Shown here in pieces: positions 43,322 through 51,532 of a stretch of 64,000 nt of DNA (positions are counted from its first letter, which is position 1; the number at the start of each line of letters is the position of its first letter). This DNA comes from Pseudonocardia petroleophila. Lineage in GTDB: Bacteria > Actinomycetota > Actinomycetes > Mycobacteriales > Pseudonocardiaceae. The notes beneath the pieces were generated by a model. That model saw only the letters and a list, made by a program, of their open reading frames with translations. It was not told the origin of the DNA and did not search any database. Where the stretch lies: the NCBI RefSeq assembly GCF_014235185.1, contig NZ_CP060131.1, positions 5,091,501 through 5,155,500 on the forward strand. Direction: 5' to 3'. The position numbers and the translations under genes are program-made.

Positions 43322-43768
43322 ATGAGCCTCCTCGACACCGTCGCCGAGCGCGACGGGTGGCGCTGCTGGGTGTGCGACGAACCGGTCGACCCCGACATGT
43401 CGGTGAACGACCCGCGGGGACCCAGCGTCGACAGCCGCACCGCCGACCGGAAGGCCAGGGTCGTCGAGCGGCTCGCGCACCGCGGGTGCAACACCCGCAA
43501 GGGCGCGGTCGACGTGGTCATCGCCTGGCCGGAGCACCTGTACGTGGTCGAGCCCGCACCGCTGATCACCGTCGCCGCGAGGCTGGAGCGCAAGGGGGGA
43601 CGCGAGATGGTGGCCCGCTGCCCGACCGAGCGCGACGCCCGGGAGGCCGCGGACTGGCTGGTGGACCGCTTCTCCCGGCTGGTTCCGGGGTTGCCGGTGA
43701 CCGCCGAGATCGAGCCGGGCGGCGGCCAGTTCCTCGTCACCGTGGCCACCGGCCGTCGCCGCTGGTAG
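43322..43768 (+). CDS. HNH-endonuclease-like small protein
   Basis: A 148-residue protein. RCWVCDEPVDPDMSVNDPRG supplies a Cys pair, and RLAHRGCNTRKGAVD looks like the L-A-H-x-x-C-N-x-x-K-G end of an HNH/ColE7-type nuclease. The first catalytic His is replaced (PSVD), so activity is doubtful. The C-terminal 60 residues (ERDAREAADWLVDRF) form a separate small domain. Related actinobacterial proteins have no assigned function. Confidence 0.7.
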   Translation: MSLLDTVAERDGWRCWVCDEPVDPDMSVNDPRGPSVDSRTADRKARVVERLAHRGCNTRKGAVDVVIAWPEHLYVVEPAPLITVAARLERKGGREMVARCPTERDAREAADWLVDRFSRLVPGLPVTAEIEPGGGQFLVTVATGRRRW

Positions 43769-43792
43769 CCGAGCAGGACGGTGCCGGGACCG

Positions 43793-45541
43793 TCATGCCC
43801 GGCCGAACAGGCGCGGTACCTCGTCGGGTCGGACCGGGCGGCCGATGTGGTGCCCCTGCACCAGGTCGACGCCCAGCGAGCGCAGCACGTCGAGCTGCCC
43901 GGCCCGCTCGACGCCCTCGGCCACCACGCGCAGACCCAGGTCGCGCCCGCAGGTGAGCACCGCGGCCAGGAAGCGGCGCGCGTCGGGGTCGGAGTCGATG
44001 TCGTCGACGAAGGCGCGGTCGACCTTCACGACCTCGAACGGCAGGTGCCGCAGGTGCAGCAGCGAGGAGTAACCGGACCCGACGTCGTCGAGGCAGAGGA
44101 TCACGTCCAGCGCGCACAGGCGGTCCGCCCCGGCCCGCGCCCGCGGCAGGTCGTCGAGCAGGGCGTCCTCCGTGATCTCCAGGACCAGCTGCCGCGGCGC
44201 GAGGCCGTACCGGCGGATCCGCTCGGCGACCCGGTCGGGGAACCCGGGATCCAGCAGGAGACCCGGGGCGACGTTCACCCCGACCTTGAGCCGGCGGTGA
44301 CCCAGCTCCCGGGACCACGCGGCGACCTGGGCGGCCGCCTGATCGAGCATCCGGTCGGTGAGCTCGGCCATCAGCCCCGCCCCGGCGGCCAGCGGCACGA
44401 ACACGTCCGGGGCGACCGCGACACCGTCGTGCGTCCAGCGCGCCAGCGCCTCGTGGGCGACGAGGCGGCCGTCGGACATCCGCACGATCGGCTGGAAGGC
44501 CGCGTCGACGGACCCGGACCGCAGCGCGGCGCGCAGCTCCGCCACGCCCGGGCTGCTCGCCGGGTCCAGGACGATCCACCCGCCGACGCGCCCCGTCCGG
44601 GCCGGGCCGTCGCGCGCCCGGCGCGCCCGGGCCAGCAGCTCGTCCCGGTCCGCGCCGTCGAGGAGCGCGACGCCGGCGACCGGGGCCAGCGGCACGGCCG
44701 TGCCGCCGAGGTCGACCGGGGCGCGGAGGGCGTCGTCGACACACGCGGCCGTGGCGGCGAGGGCAGCGGCGTCGTGCACCAGTATCGCGAACTCCTCCCC
44801 GGCGAGCCGGGACACCGTGTCGAACGGGTGGAGCACCTCGCTGAGCCGCTGCGCGACCACCGAGAGCAGGCGGTCGCCGACGGCCTCGCCGTGCGCCGCG
44901 TTGACCCGGCGCAGCGCACCCGCGCTCAGCAGCACCAGCGCGGGCTGCGGGCCGACCGCGTCGGCGCGGGCCGCCCGGTCGGCCAGTGCGTCGAGGAACA
45001 CCGACCGGGAGGCCAGCCCCGTCACCGGGTCGTGCATCGCCGACCAGCGCAGCTCGTCGACCGCGACGACCGCCTCGTTCTGCCGCCGCTCCACGTGCTC
45101 CGTGCGACCCAGCAGGCCCGCCATCAGGCGCAGCAACGGGCCGTGGCGGAGCAGGTCCTCGCCACGGACCTCGGGGTCGAACCCGCACAGCGTGCCGAAC
45201 AGCTCCCCGTCGTCGTCACGGATCGGCACCCCCGCGTACGCACCGATGGACATCCCGGCCGCCTCGGCCGCCGCCGCGTACCGCGGCACGGACATCGCGT
45301 CCGGGGCGAGCTGCGGCGCCAGGCCGGCGACCATGTACTGGCAGAACGTCTCCGACAACGGCTGCGCATGCCCCCGACGCAACCCGTAGAAGTCGTCGTC
45401 GAGCCACAGGTGCACCTGGTGATCGTCGTCGAACAGGGTCACCGACCAGCACGCGAAGGGGATCTCCGCCTTCAGGTGCGCCACCACCTGCCGACACGCC
45501 TCCTCGAACGCCTCCCACCGCGGGCCGGCCACCACGTCCAT
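43793..45541 (-). CDS. GAF-GGDEF-EAL cyclic di-GMP protein
   Basis: A 582-residue soluble protein. Residues 10-150 form a GAF domain (CWSVTLFDDDHQVHLWLDDD, then SIGAYAGVPIRDDDGELFGT). A GGDEF domain follows at about 165-320 with DPVTGLASRSVFLDAL and a degenerate active loop, LAGEEFAIL in place of GG[DE]EF, and no clear I-site. The EAL domain (330-580) keeps HEALARW, the metal Asn in VGVNVAPG, EITEDALL, DDVGSGYSSLLHL and EGVER, so phosphodiesterase activity is likely. It probably degrades cyclic di-GMP under control of the GAF ligand. Confidence 0.92.
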   Translation of the reverse strand: MDVVAGPRWEAFEEACRQVVAHLKAEIPFACWSVTLFDDDHQVHLWLDDDFYGLRRGHAQPLSETFCQYMVAGLAPQLAPDAMSVPRYAAAAEAAGMSIGAYAGVPIRDDDGELFGTLCGFDPEVRGEDLLRHGPLLRLMAGLLGRTEHVERRQNEAVVAVDELRWSAMHDPVTGLASRSVFLDALADRAARADAVGPQPALVLLSAGALRRVNAAHGEAVGDRLLSVVAQRLSEVLHPFDTVSRLAGEEFAILVHDAAALAATAACVDDALRAPVDLGGTAVPLAPVAGVALLDGADRDELLARARRARDGPARTGRVGGWIVLDPASSPGVAELRAALRSGSVDAAFQPIVRMSDGRLVAHEALARWTHDGVAVAPDVFVPLAAGAGLMAELTDRMLDQAAAQVAAWSRELGHRRLKVGVNVAPGLLLDPGFPDRVAERIRRYGLAPRQLVLEITEDALLDDLPRARAGADRLCALDVILCLDDVGSGYSSLLHLRHLPFEVVKVDRAFVDDIDSDPDARRFLAAVLTCGRDLGLRVVAEGVERAGQLDVLRSLGVDLVQGHHIGRPVRPDEVPRLFGRA

Positions 45542-45862
45542 CCTCCGACCACCTCGTCCCAGGATGCGTCGCGCACCTGCCGTCAGGATCCTCTACGTTC
45601 CCCATCGCCCCGAGAAGGTCCGCCGTTGCCCCGTTCGGACGGTTTCGCGCGAGTCGTGGGTCACGTGGCGCGGTGCGGCACGCACGACGGGCGCGGCAGC
45701 CGGCTCGATGTGCGGCCCGATGGCACCGGTGGACGACGGTCGACGGCCCGTCAGGCCGACGGGGCCCGCCCCGGCCTCACCTCGTGGGCCACCCCGGCTC
45801 GACGGACACGCCGTCGACCACGGGCTGCCTCTACTGTGCAGCGATCGAGGAGCGGGGATGAC

Positions 45863-47014
45863 GTGGACACGGATCGCCTGCACGAGCCGAGCACCGACGG
45901 GCGGGAGCGCGTCGTCGTGGTCGGGCTCGTCGCCACCCCACCGGACCACCCGGCCCGGATCGTCGACCTGCTGTCCGGCGAGCTCGCGGAGCTGCTGAGC
46001 ACGCACGTCGACCGCCGGGTGCGGTGGGAGGTGCGCAGCGACTGGGGTGCGGTCGCCCCCCGCCGCGACGCCGGCCTCGGCGCGCTGCTCGACGACGTGG
46101 CGGAGCGCCGCGAGACCGCAGGGTGGGACATCACGATCTGCCTGACCGACCTGCCCCTGCACGTCTCGCGGCTGCCACTGGTCGCGCACTACTCGCTGCG
46201 TCGCCGCGTCGGGCTCGTCTCGCTGCCGGCGCTCGGCCTCGGACAGGTCACAGCGGCACCTGCCGCAGTGCTCGGTCTGGTCGAGGGCCTGGCCGTCGCG
46301 CTGGTCGACGACCGGTCCCGTCCCCGGGAGGAGGGGGTCGGGAGGCTGGTGGAGAGCGTCGCCCCCGTCCGCCGGGTGGTCGACGACGCCGACGACGGCG
46401 AGATCGGTTTCGTGTCCTCCCGCATCACCGGCGGGATGCGGCTGCTGGCGGGCATGGTGCGTGCCAACCGTCCCGGCCGGGCGCTGCTCGGGTTGTCCAA
46501 GCTCGTGGTCGGCGCGTTCGGCACGGCCGCCTTCGCCCTGACCACCAACACCATCTGGCAGATGGGCGCCGCCCTGGACGGCCCCCGGCTCACCCTGATC
46601 ATGCTGCTCAGCCTCGTCGGCCTGGTCGTCTGGCTGATCGTCGCGCACGACCTGTGGGAGAGGGCGTCCGGCGAGACCCCACGCGAGCTGGCCCGCCTGT
46701 TCAACGCGGGCACCGCCCTCACCCTGGGCCTCGCGACCTGCGTCTCCTACCTGGTGCTGTTCGCCGGAACCGTCACCGCGGCCGCGCTCCTCATCGACCC
46801 GACCGTGCTGTCCCAGAGCCTGGGCCGGCCGGCCGGCCCGGCCGACTACGCGGTGCTCGCGTGGATCATCACCTCGTTGGCCACGGTGGGCGGCGCCGTC
46901 GGCTCCGGTCTCGAGGACGAGGACAGCGTGCGCACCGCCGCCTACGGCTACCACCCGACACCCACCGGCCGGCGCGACGACACCGTGCAGGACGGCGGAC
47001 CGGGCGGCCCGTAG
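45863..47014 (+). CDS. membrane protein of unknown function
   Basis: A 383-residue protein from GTG 45863, preceded by GAGGAGCGGGG. The N-terminal half is soluble (VVVVGLVATPPDHPARIVDL, ITICLTDLPLHVSR). The C-terminal half has four hydrophobic helices (LTLIMLLSLVGLVVWLIVAH; LFNAGTALTLGLATCVSYLV; TVTAAALLIDPTVLSQ; YAVLAWIITSLATVGGAVGS). Similar hypothetical proteins occur in mycobacteria and relatives. The 320 bases upstream, shared with the EAL gene, hold a possible -10 (TACTGT near 45832) and nothing else I can assign. Confidence 0.8.
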   Translation: MDTDRLHEPSTDGRERVVVVGLVATPPDHPARIVDLLSGELAELLSTHVDRRVRWEVRSDWGAVAPRRDAGLGALLDDVAERRETAGWDITICLTDLPLHVSRLPLVAHYSLRRRVGLVSLPALGLGQVTAAPAAVLGLVEGLAVALVDDRSRPREEGVGRLVESVAPVRRVVDDADDGEIGFVSSRITGGMRLLAGMVRANRPGRALLGLSKLVVGAFGTAAFALTTNTIWQMGAALDGPRLTLIMLLSLVGLVVWLIVAHDLWERASGETPRELARLFNAGTALTLGLATCVSYLVLFAGTVTAAALLIDPTVLSQSLGRPAGPADYAVLAWIITSLATVGGAVGSGLEDEDSVRTAAYGYHPTPTGRRDDTVQDGGPGGP

Positions 47015-47063
47015 CGGCGCAGTCGGCGTGCGCACGCTCCGGGGGCCCCACCGCCGAGCCCCG

Positions 47064-47681
47064 TCAGCCGGTCGGGCCGACGAGCTTCCAGCCGTCCTGC
47101 CACGGCCATCCGTTGCTGATGTTGAGCCTGATGTTCAGCATCGCCATCGCCTCCAGCGCCCTCGCCATGATCAGCTCGCCGGCGTCGACCGGTCGGAACC
47201 CCATCGAGGCGACCAGGTCCAGGACCGCCTTCCTGGCCTGCTCGTCGTCGCCCGCGACGAAGCCGTCGAGCTGCACGCCGTCGACGACCGGGTCCGCCTG
47301 ACGCGCGGCCAGTGCGGTGTTGAACGCCTTGACCACGTGCGCCGCGGGCACCCGGGCCGCGGTGGCCTCGGCGTTGGACGTCCCGTCGAGCTGCTGCGGA
47401 TCCATCCGGTTGGTGACGTCGACCACGATCTTGCCGTCCACCGCCCGGCCGAGCTCGTCCAGGATCGGACCGACCGCGTCGTGGTGGACGGCGAGCACGA
47501 TCACCTGTGCGGCATCCGCCGCGGTCCGGTTCGAGCCGGCCGCCGTGGCGCCGGTCGCGCCGGCCGTGGCCCTGGCCGTCTCGGCGTCGACGTCACTGAC
47601 CCACACGGTGTGCCCCGCACGCACCATCGACGAGGCCAACGCCCGTCCGACCGTGCCCGCTCCGATCATCGCGATATCCAT
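47064..47681 (-). CDS. NADPH-dependent F420 reductase-like protein
   Basis: A 205-residue Rossmann protein. IAMIGAGTVGRALASSMVRA is the NADP loop, and VIVLAVHHDAVGPILDEL and VVKAFNTALAARQADPVVDG are shared with F420:NADPH oxidoreductases and related NAD(P)-binding proteins. It has no membrane part. It diverges from the DJ-1 gene; two identical 16-base direct repeats lie in the promoter region. Confidence 0.88.
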   Translation of the reverse strand: MDIAMIGAGTVGRALASSMVRAGHTVWVSDVDAETARATAGATGATAAGSNRTAADAAQVIVLAVHHDAVGPILDELGRAVDGKIVVDVTNRMDPQQLDGTSNAEATAARVPAAHVVKAFNTALAARQADPVVDGVQLDGFVAGDDEQARKAVLDLVASMGFRPVDAGELIMARALEAMAMLNIRLNISNGWPWQDGWKLVGPTG

Positions 47682-47718
47682 GCCCCGCACGGTGCCCGGC
47701 CCGCCGCCCGCCGTCCTC

Positions 47719-47767
47719 GGCCCGGTGGATCGATCCGTCGCCTCCCCGGACGGCCCGGTGGATCGAT
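47719..47767. repeat. two 16-bp direct repeats in divergent promoter
   Basis: GGCCCGGTGGATCGAT occurs at 47719-47734 and again at 47752-47767, 33 bases apart (about three helical turns). It lies between the F420-reductase-like gene and the DJ-1 gene, and could be a pair of operator sites. Confidence 0.6.
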
Positions 47768-47943
47768 GCCGGTCCGCGGGGCCTCGGCAGCCCGCGTGGC
47801 GAACGGACGCCGCATGCGGTCCGTCCCGGCACGGCGGGCCGAGGCCCCACCGGCCGCTTCGCCCCGCCGAGCCGTCGCCGCGCCGCCCCGCCACGGAGAC
47901 GCTGATGCCCGTCCATCGGTCGAACGGCATCTGGGAGACGCAC

Positions 47944-48501
47944 ATGGCACACGCACTCGAGGGCAAGCGGATCGCGATCCTGGCCACCGACGGGGTGGAG
48001 CGGGTCGAGCTGGAACAGCCCCGCGGGGCGCTCTACGGCGCGGGCGCGTCCAGCGACCTGCTGTCGATCCACCCGGGGGAGATCCAGGCCCGGCAGTTCG
48101 ACCTGGTGTCGGCGGGGACGTTCTCCGTCGACCGGCTCGTGACCGACGCCTCCGTCGACGAGTACGACGCGCTGCTCCTGCCCGGCGGCACCGTCAACCC
48201 CGACGGGCTGCGGATCAACTCCGACGCCGTCGGGTTCATCCGGTCCTTCGTCGCCACCGGCAGGCCCGTCGCGGCCATCTGCCACGGGCCGTGGACGCTG
48301 ATCGAGGCCGACGTCGTCCGCGGTCACCGGTTCACGTCCTGGCCCAGCCTGTGGACCGACCTGCGCAACGCCGGTGCCGAGGCCCTCGACGAGGAGGTCG
48401 TCGTCGACGGGCAGTTCACCACCAGCCGCTCGCCGGCCGACCTGCCCGCCTTCTGCGCGGCCGTCGTGGAGCAGTTCGCGAGGTCGCGGGTGCCGAGCTG
48501 A
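47944..48501 (+). CDS. DJ-1/PfpI-family protein
   Basis: A 185-residue protein from ATG 47944 (an in-frame ATG at 47905 is possible). KRIAILATDGVERVELEQPR at the start, YDALLLPGGTVNPDGLR, and VAAICHGPWTLIEA with the nucleophile Cys are PfpI signatures. The family includes general stress glyoxalases/deglycases. Separated by 130 bases from the formaldehyde dehydrogenase, which fits aldehyde defence. Confidence 0.92.
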   Translation: MAHALEGKRIAILATDGVERVELEQPRGALYGAGASSDLLSIHPGEIQARQFDLVSAGTFSVDRLVTDASVDEYDALLLPGGTVNPDGLRINSDAVGFIRSFVATGRPVAAICHGPWTLIEADVVRGHRFTSWPSLWTDLRNAGAEALDEEVVVDGQFTTSRSPADLPAFCAAVVEQFARSRVPS

Positions 48502-48631
48502 CGAGGAACGGCACCGCGGGTCGTCGTCCCGTCAGCGCAGTCGACGGCCCACGCACCGACCCGGCAGGCCGGTGCCCGGAGCGGGACCGCGAGCCAGGCT
48601 GGTCCCCACGACGAGCAGCGAGGAGACCGTG

Positions 48632-49849
48632 ATGGCGGACAATCGTGCGGTGGTCTACCGGGGTCCGGGCACGGTGACCGTCGAGACGGTCGACTACCCC
48701 GGGCTGGTCCTGCGACCGGGCCCGGGCGTCCCGGCCGGCAACGAGAACCGCAGGTGCCCGCACGGCGTGATCCTGAAGGTCGTGGCGTCCAACATCTGCG
48801 GCAGCGACCAGCACATGGTCCGCGGACGCACGACCGCGCCGGTCGGGCTGATCCTCGGCCACGAGATCACCGGCGAGGTCGTCGAGAAGGGGCCCGACGT
48901 CGAGAACCTCGCCGTCGGCGACATCGTCTCGGTGCCGTTCAACGTCTCCTGCGGGCGCTGCCGCACCTGCCACGAGGGCGACACCGGGATCTGCCTGAAC
49001 GTCAACCCCGAGCGTCCCGGCGGCGCCTACGGCTACGTCGACATGGGCGGCTGGCCCGGTGGTCAGGCCGAGTACGTGATGGTGCCCTACGCGGACTGGA
49101 CCGCGCTGCGCTTCCCCGACCGGGACCAGGCGCTGGCGAAGATCCGCGACCTGGCGATGCTCACCGACATCTTCCCGACCGGGTACCACGGCTGCGTCAC
49201 GGCAGGCGTGGGCACCGGCTCGACGGTCTACGTCGCCGGGGCCGGACCGGTCGGTCTCGCCGCGGCGACCTCGGCGTTCCTGCTCGGGGCCGCGGTGGTG
49301 ATCGTCGGCGACATGAACGCCGAGCGGCTCGCGCACGCGCGCAGCTTCGGGTGCGCCACCCTGGACCCCTCGGCGGGCCCGCTGCCCGACCAGATCGCCG
49401 AGATCCTGGGCGTGCCCGAGGTGGACGCCGCCGTCGACTGCGTCGGCTTCGAGGCCAGGGCCCACACCGAGGACGGCCGCGAGGCGCCGGCGACGGTGCT
49501 CAACAGCGCGATGGAGATCACCCGGGCGGGTGGGCGGATCGGCATCCCCGGGCTGTACGTGACCGACGACCCCGGCGCCGCCGACGAGGCCAGCAGGGTC
49601 GGTGCGCTGTCGATGCGGTTCGGGCTGGGCTGGGCCAGGTCCCACTCCTTCGCGACCGGCCAGTGCCCGGTGCTGCGCTACAACCGCGGGCTGATGATGG
49701 CGATCCTCAACGACCGGGTGCAGATCGCCCGCAACGTCAACGCCACGGTCATCCCCCTGGACGGGGCGCCGGACGGCTACGCGCAGTTCGACGCCGGCGT
49801 CCCGCGGAAGTTCATCCTCGACCCGCACGGCATGATCCCGGCCACCTGA
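48632..49849 (+). CDS. fdhA: glutathione-independent formaldehyde dehydrogenase
   Basis: A 405-residue zinc-dependent medium-chain dehydrogenase. NICGSDQHMVRGR holds the catalytic zinc Cys, ILGHEITGEVVEKG the His-Glu pair, and CGRCRTCHEGDTGICLN the four structural zinc Cys. VYVAGAGPVGLAAATSAFLL is the NAD loop. GWPGGQAEYVMVPYADW and the long C-terminal part match FdhA of pseudomonads, which oxidises formaldehyde with NAD without added thiol. It may detoxify formaldehyde released by demethylation of N-heterocycles or C1 compounds. Confidence 0.92.
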   Translation: MADNRAVVYRGPGTVTVETVDYPGLVLRPGPGVPAGNENRRCPHGVILKVVASNICGSDQHMVRGRTTAPVGLILGHEITGEVVEKGPDVENLAVGDIVSVPFNVSCGRCRTCHEGDTGICLNVNPERPGGAYGYVDMGGWPGGQAEYVMVPYADWTALRFPDRDQALAKIRDLAMLTDIFPTGYHGCVTAGVGTGSTVYVAGAGPVGLAAATSAFLLGAAVVIVGDMNAERLAHARSFGCATLDPSAGPLPDQIAEILGVPEVDAAVDCVGFEARAHTEDGREAPATVLNSAMEITRAGGRIGIPGLYVTDDPGAADEASRVGALSMRFGLGWARSHSFATGQCPVLRYNRGLMMAILNDRVQIARNVNATVIPLDGAPDGYAQFDAGVPRKFILDPHGMIPAT

Positions 49850-49916
49850 CGAGCGGGGGGTCTGCCGGCCCGTCCGGCGGGCGGGGGCCCGCGAGACCCT
49901 CGCCCCCCCCGGTCAC

Positions 49917-50222
49917 GGGTCGCCGGCGACCCCCTGCCGCCCGCGACCGGGCTCGACCGTGCGGACACCCGCCCCATCGCCCGGCCGGACCGGTCGTCGG
50001 GCGAGCGGGCCGACGACCACGACCGGGCAGTCGGCGTGGCGCACGAGTGCCGTGCTCACCGACCCGAGCAGGGCCGACGGCTCCGAGCACCGTGCGCGCC
50101 GGCGGGGTACCCGACGACGAGCTCCCGTTCGACCTCGGCACCGGGGGTGTGCGACGCGCCGAGCGCCCCCGCTCCGGCCGGCGCGTGCTCCCCGAGCCGT
50201 CGGTGCCCGCCACCGCGGTGCG
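49917..50222 (-). pseudogene. universal stress protein relic
   Basis: Three minus-strand pieces in three frames still read as one UspA domain. TAVAGTDGSGS (near 50190-50222) is the first strand, GAEVERELVVGYPAG (50098-50142) the central strand, and SALLGSVSTALVRHADCPVV (about 50010-50075) the ATP loop and last strand. The residues between the pieces are missing, and the joins are out of frame. The middle piece closely resembles the intact protein at 24974-25900. The gene is clearly dead. Confidence 0.75.
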
Positions 50223-50226
50223 GTCC

Positions 50227-50240
50227 GGGCCGAAGGTCCC
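50227..50240 (-). promoter_or_regulatory. DosR-like box upstream of nitroreductase
   Basis: On the minus strand GGGACCTTCGGCCC differs from GGGACTTNNGNCCC at one position. It lies 92 bases upstream of the nitroreductase start and is almost the same as the box at 51404. Confidence 0.55.
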
Positions 50241-50331
50241 GCATCCGGGGCCGGACGAACCTGGCGGCGGCCGCGCGGCCCACCGAGGCTGGACCGGTCG
50301 GCACCACACCCACCACGAGGAGAGTGATCGC

Positions 50332-51309
50332 GTGCCACCGATACCGACGGCCGCCCTCGACGAGGCGCTGCACGCCCCGTCGGTGCACAACTCGCAGCCG
50401 TGGCGCTGGCGGATCACCCCGGATGCGGTCGAGCTGCACGCCGACCCCGACCGGCACCTCCAGGTGACCGACCCGGACCGTCGCGATCTCGTCCTCAGCT
50501 GCGGGGCGGCCCTGCACCACCTGACCGTCGCGCTGGCCGCGCACGGCGCCGCCGCGGTCGTCGACCGGCTGCCCGATCCCGAGGACTCCACGCACCTCGC
50601 GTCCGTGTCGATCGGACCGGGACGACCCGACGCCGTCGACGCCGGCCTGTTCCCGGCCATCTCCGCCCGCCGGACCGAGCGGCGGCGGATGAGCCACCGA
50701 CCCGTGCCCGTCAAGCTGCTGGGACGACTGGCCGAGCACGCCCGCCGGGCGGGGGCCCTCCTGGTGCCCGTCAGCGGACCGGTCGCCCGGGACCGGCTCG
50801 CCCTGGCCCTCGACGACGCCGGCCGGCTGCAGCGGTCCGTCCCGGGCTACCCGGCCGAGCTGCGCCTGTGGACCCACCGCCTCCCCGCCGCCAGCGACGG
50901 GATCCCGGCCACGGCGACGACCGCGAGGCTCCGCCGCGACAGCTCGCCCCCGCTGCGCGCCTTCCCCGGCGGGCGGCTGCGCGAGCGACGCCAGCTCACC
51001 GGGCACGGCGGCACCGACGACGCCGCCGAGTTCGTGGTCGTGGCCACCGCGCAGGACCGGGTCCTCGACCGACTCCGTGCCGGCGAAGCCCTCAGCGCCG
51101 TGCTGCTGGCCGCCACGCTCGCCGGTCTGGCGACCACCCCGCTCAGCCAGGCGACCGAGGTCGCGACGGTCCGGGACGCGCTGCGCACCCGCGTCCTGCA
51201 CGTCCCGGAGCACCCGCAGATCGTCCTGCGCCTGGGGTGGCCCGCCACCCACGCCGACCCGCTCCCCGCCACCCCGCGCCGCCCGCTGCGGTCGGTCCTC
51301 CTGCCCTGA
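50332..51309 (+). CDS. Acg-family FMN-binding nitroreductase-like protein
   Basis: A 325-residue protein from GTG 50332, preceded by GAGGAGAG. APSVHNSQPWRWRI is the FMN-site signature, and LHADPDRHLQVTDPDRRDLV and CGAALHHLTVALAAHG follow as in Rv2032 and Rv3131. The second unit has VLLAATLAGLATTPLSQATE and PQIVLRLGW. It is a diverged paralogue of the protein at 3092-4096 and, like it, is next to genes of the hypoxia type. Confidence 0.92.
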   Translation: MPPIPTAALDEALHAPSVHNSQPWRWRITPDAVELHADPDRHLQVTDPDRRDLVLSCGAALHHLTVALAAHGAAAVVDRLPDPEDSTHLASVSIGPGRPDAVDAGLFPAISARRTERRRMSHRPVPVKLLGRLAEHARRAGALLVPVSGPVARDRLALALDDAGRLQRSVPGYPAELRLWTHRLPAASDGIPATATTARLRRDSSPPLRAFPGGRLRERRQLTGHGGTDDAAEFVVVATAQDRVLDRLRAGEALSAVLLAATLAGLATTPLSQATEVATVRDALRTRVLHVPEHPQIVLRLGWPATHADPLPATPRRPLRSVLLP

Positions 51310-51403
51310 GGGCGCCGGGTCCCGGACGTCGGAGCGGTTCCGCGATGCCCCGTTCCTCCGCGCCCTGCGCAGACGCGGTCCCGGCGCGTGCCGGCGACGG
51401 GCA

Positions 51404-51417
51404 GGGCCGATGGTCCC
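51404..51417 (-). promoter_or_regulatory. DosR-like box upstream of GAPDH
   Basis: On the minus strand GGGACCATCGGCCC has two differences from GGGACTTNNGNCCC and one from the box at 50227. It lies 115 bases before the GAPDH start. Confidence 0.45.
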
Positions 51418-51532
51418 GACCCGCGCCGGCGCCCGTCCCGGGAAGACCGGCCGGTGGACGGTGGTCGCGGCGACGGGTCACGCACACGCTGGAGGTCCGA
51501 GCAGACCGTCGGATCGAAGCGGGGTGGGACCG

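Noticed and set aside
47719..47767. CRISPR repeat units
   Set aside because: Only two copies of a 16-mer in a promoter region, with no array and no cas genes in the window.
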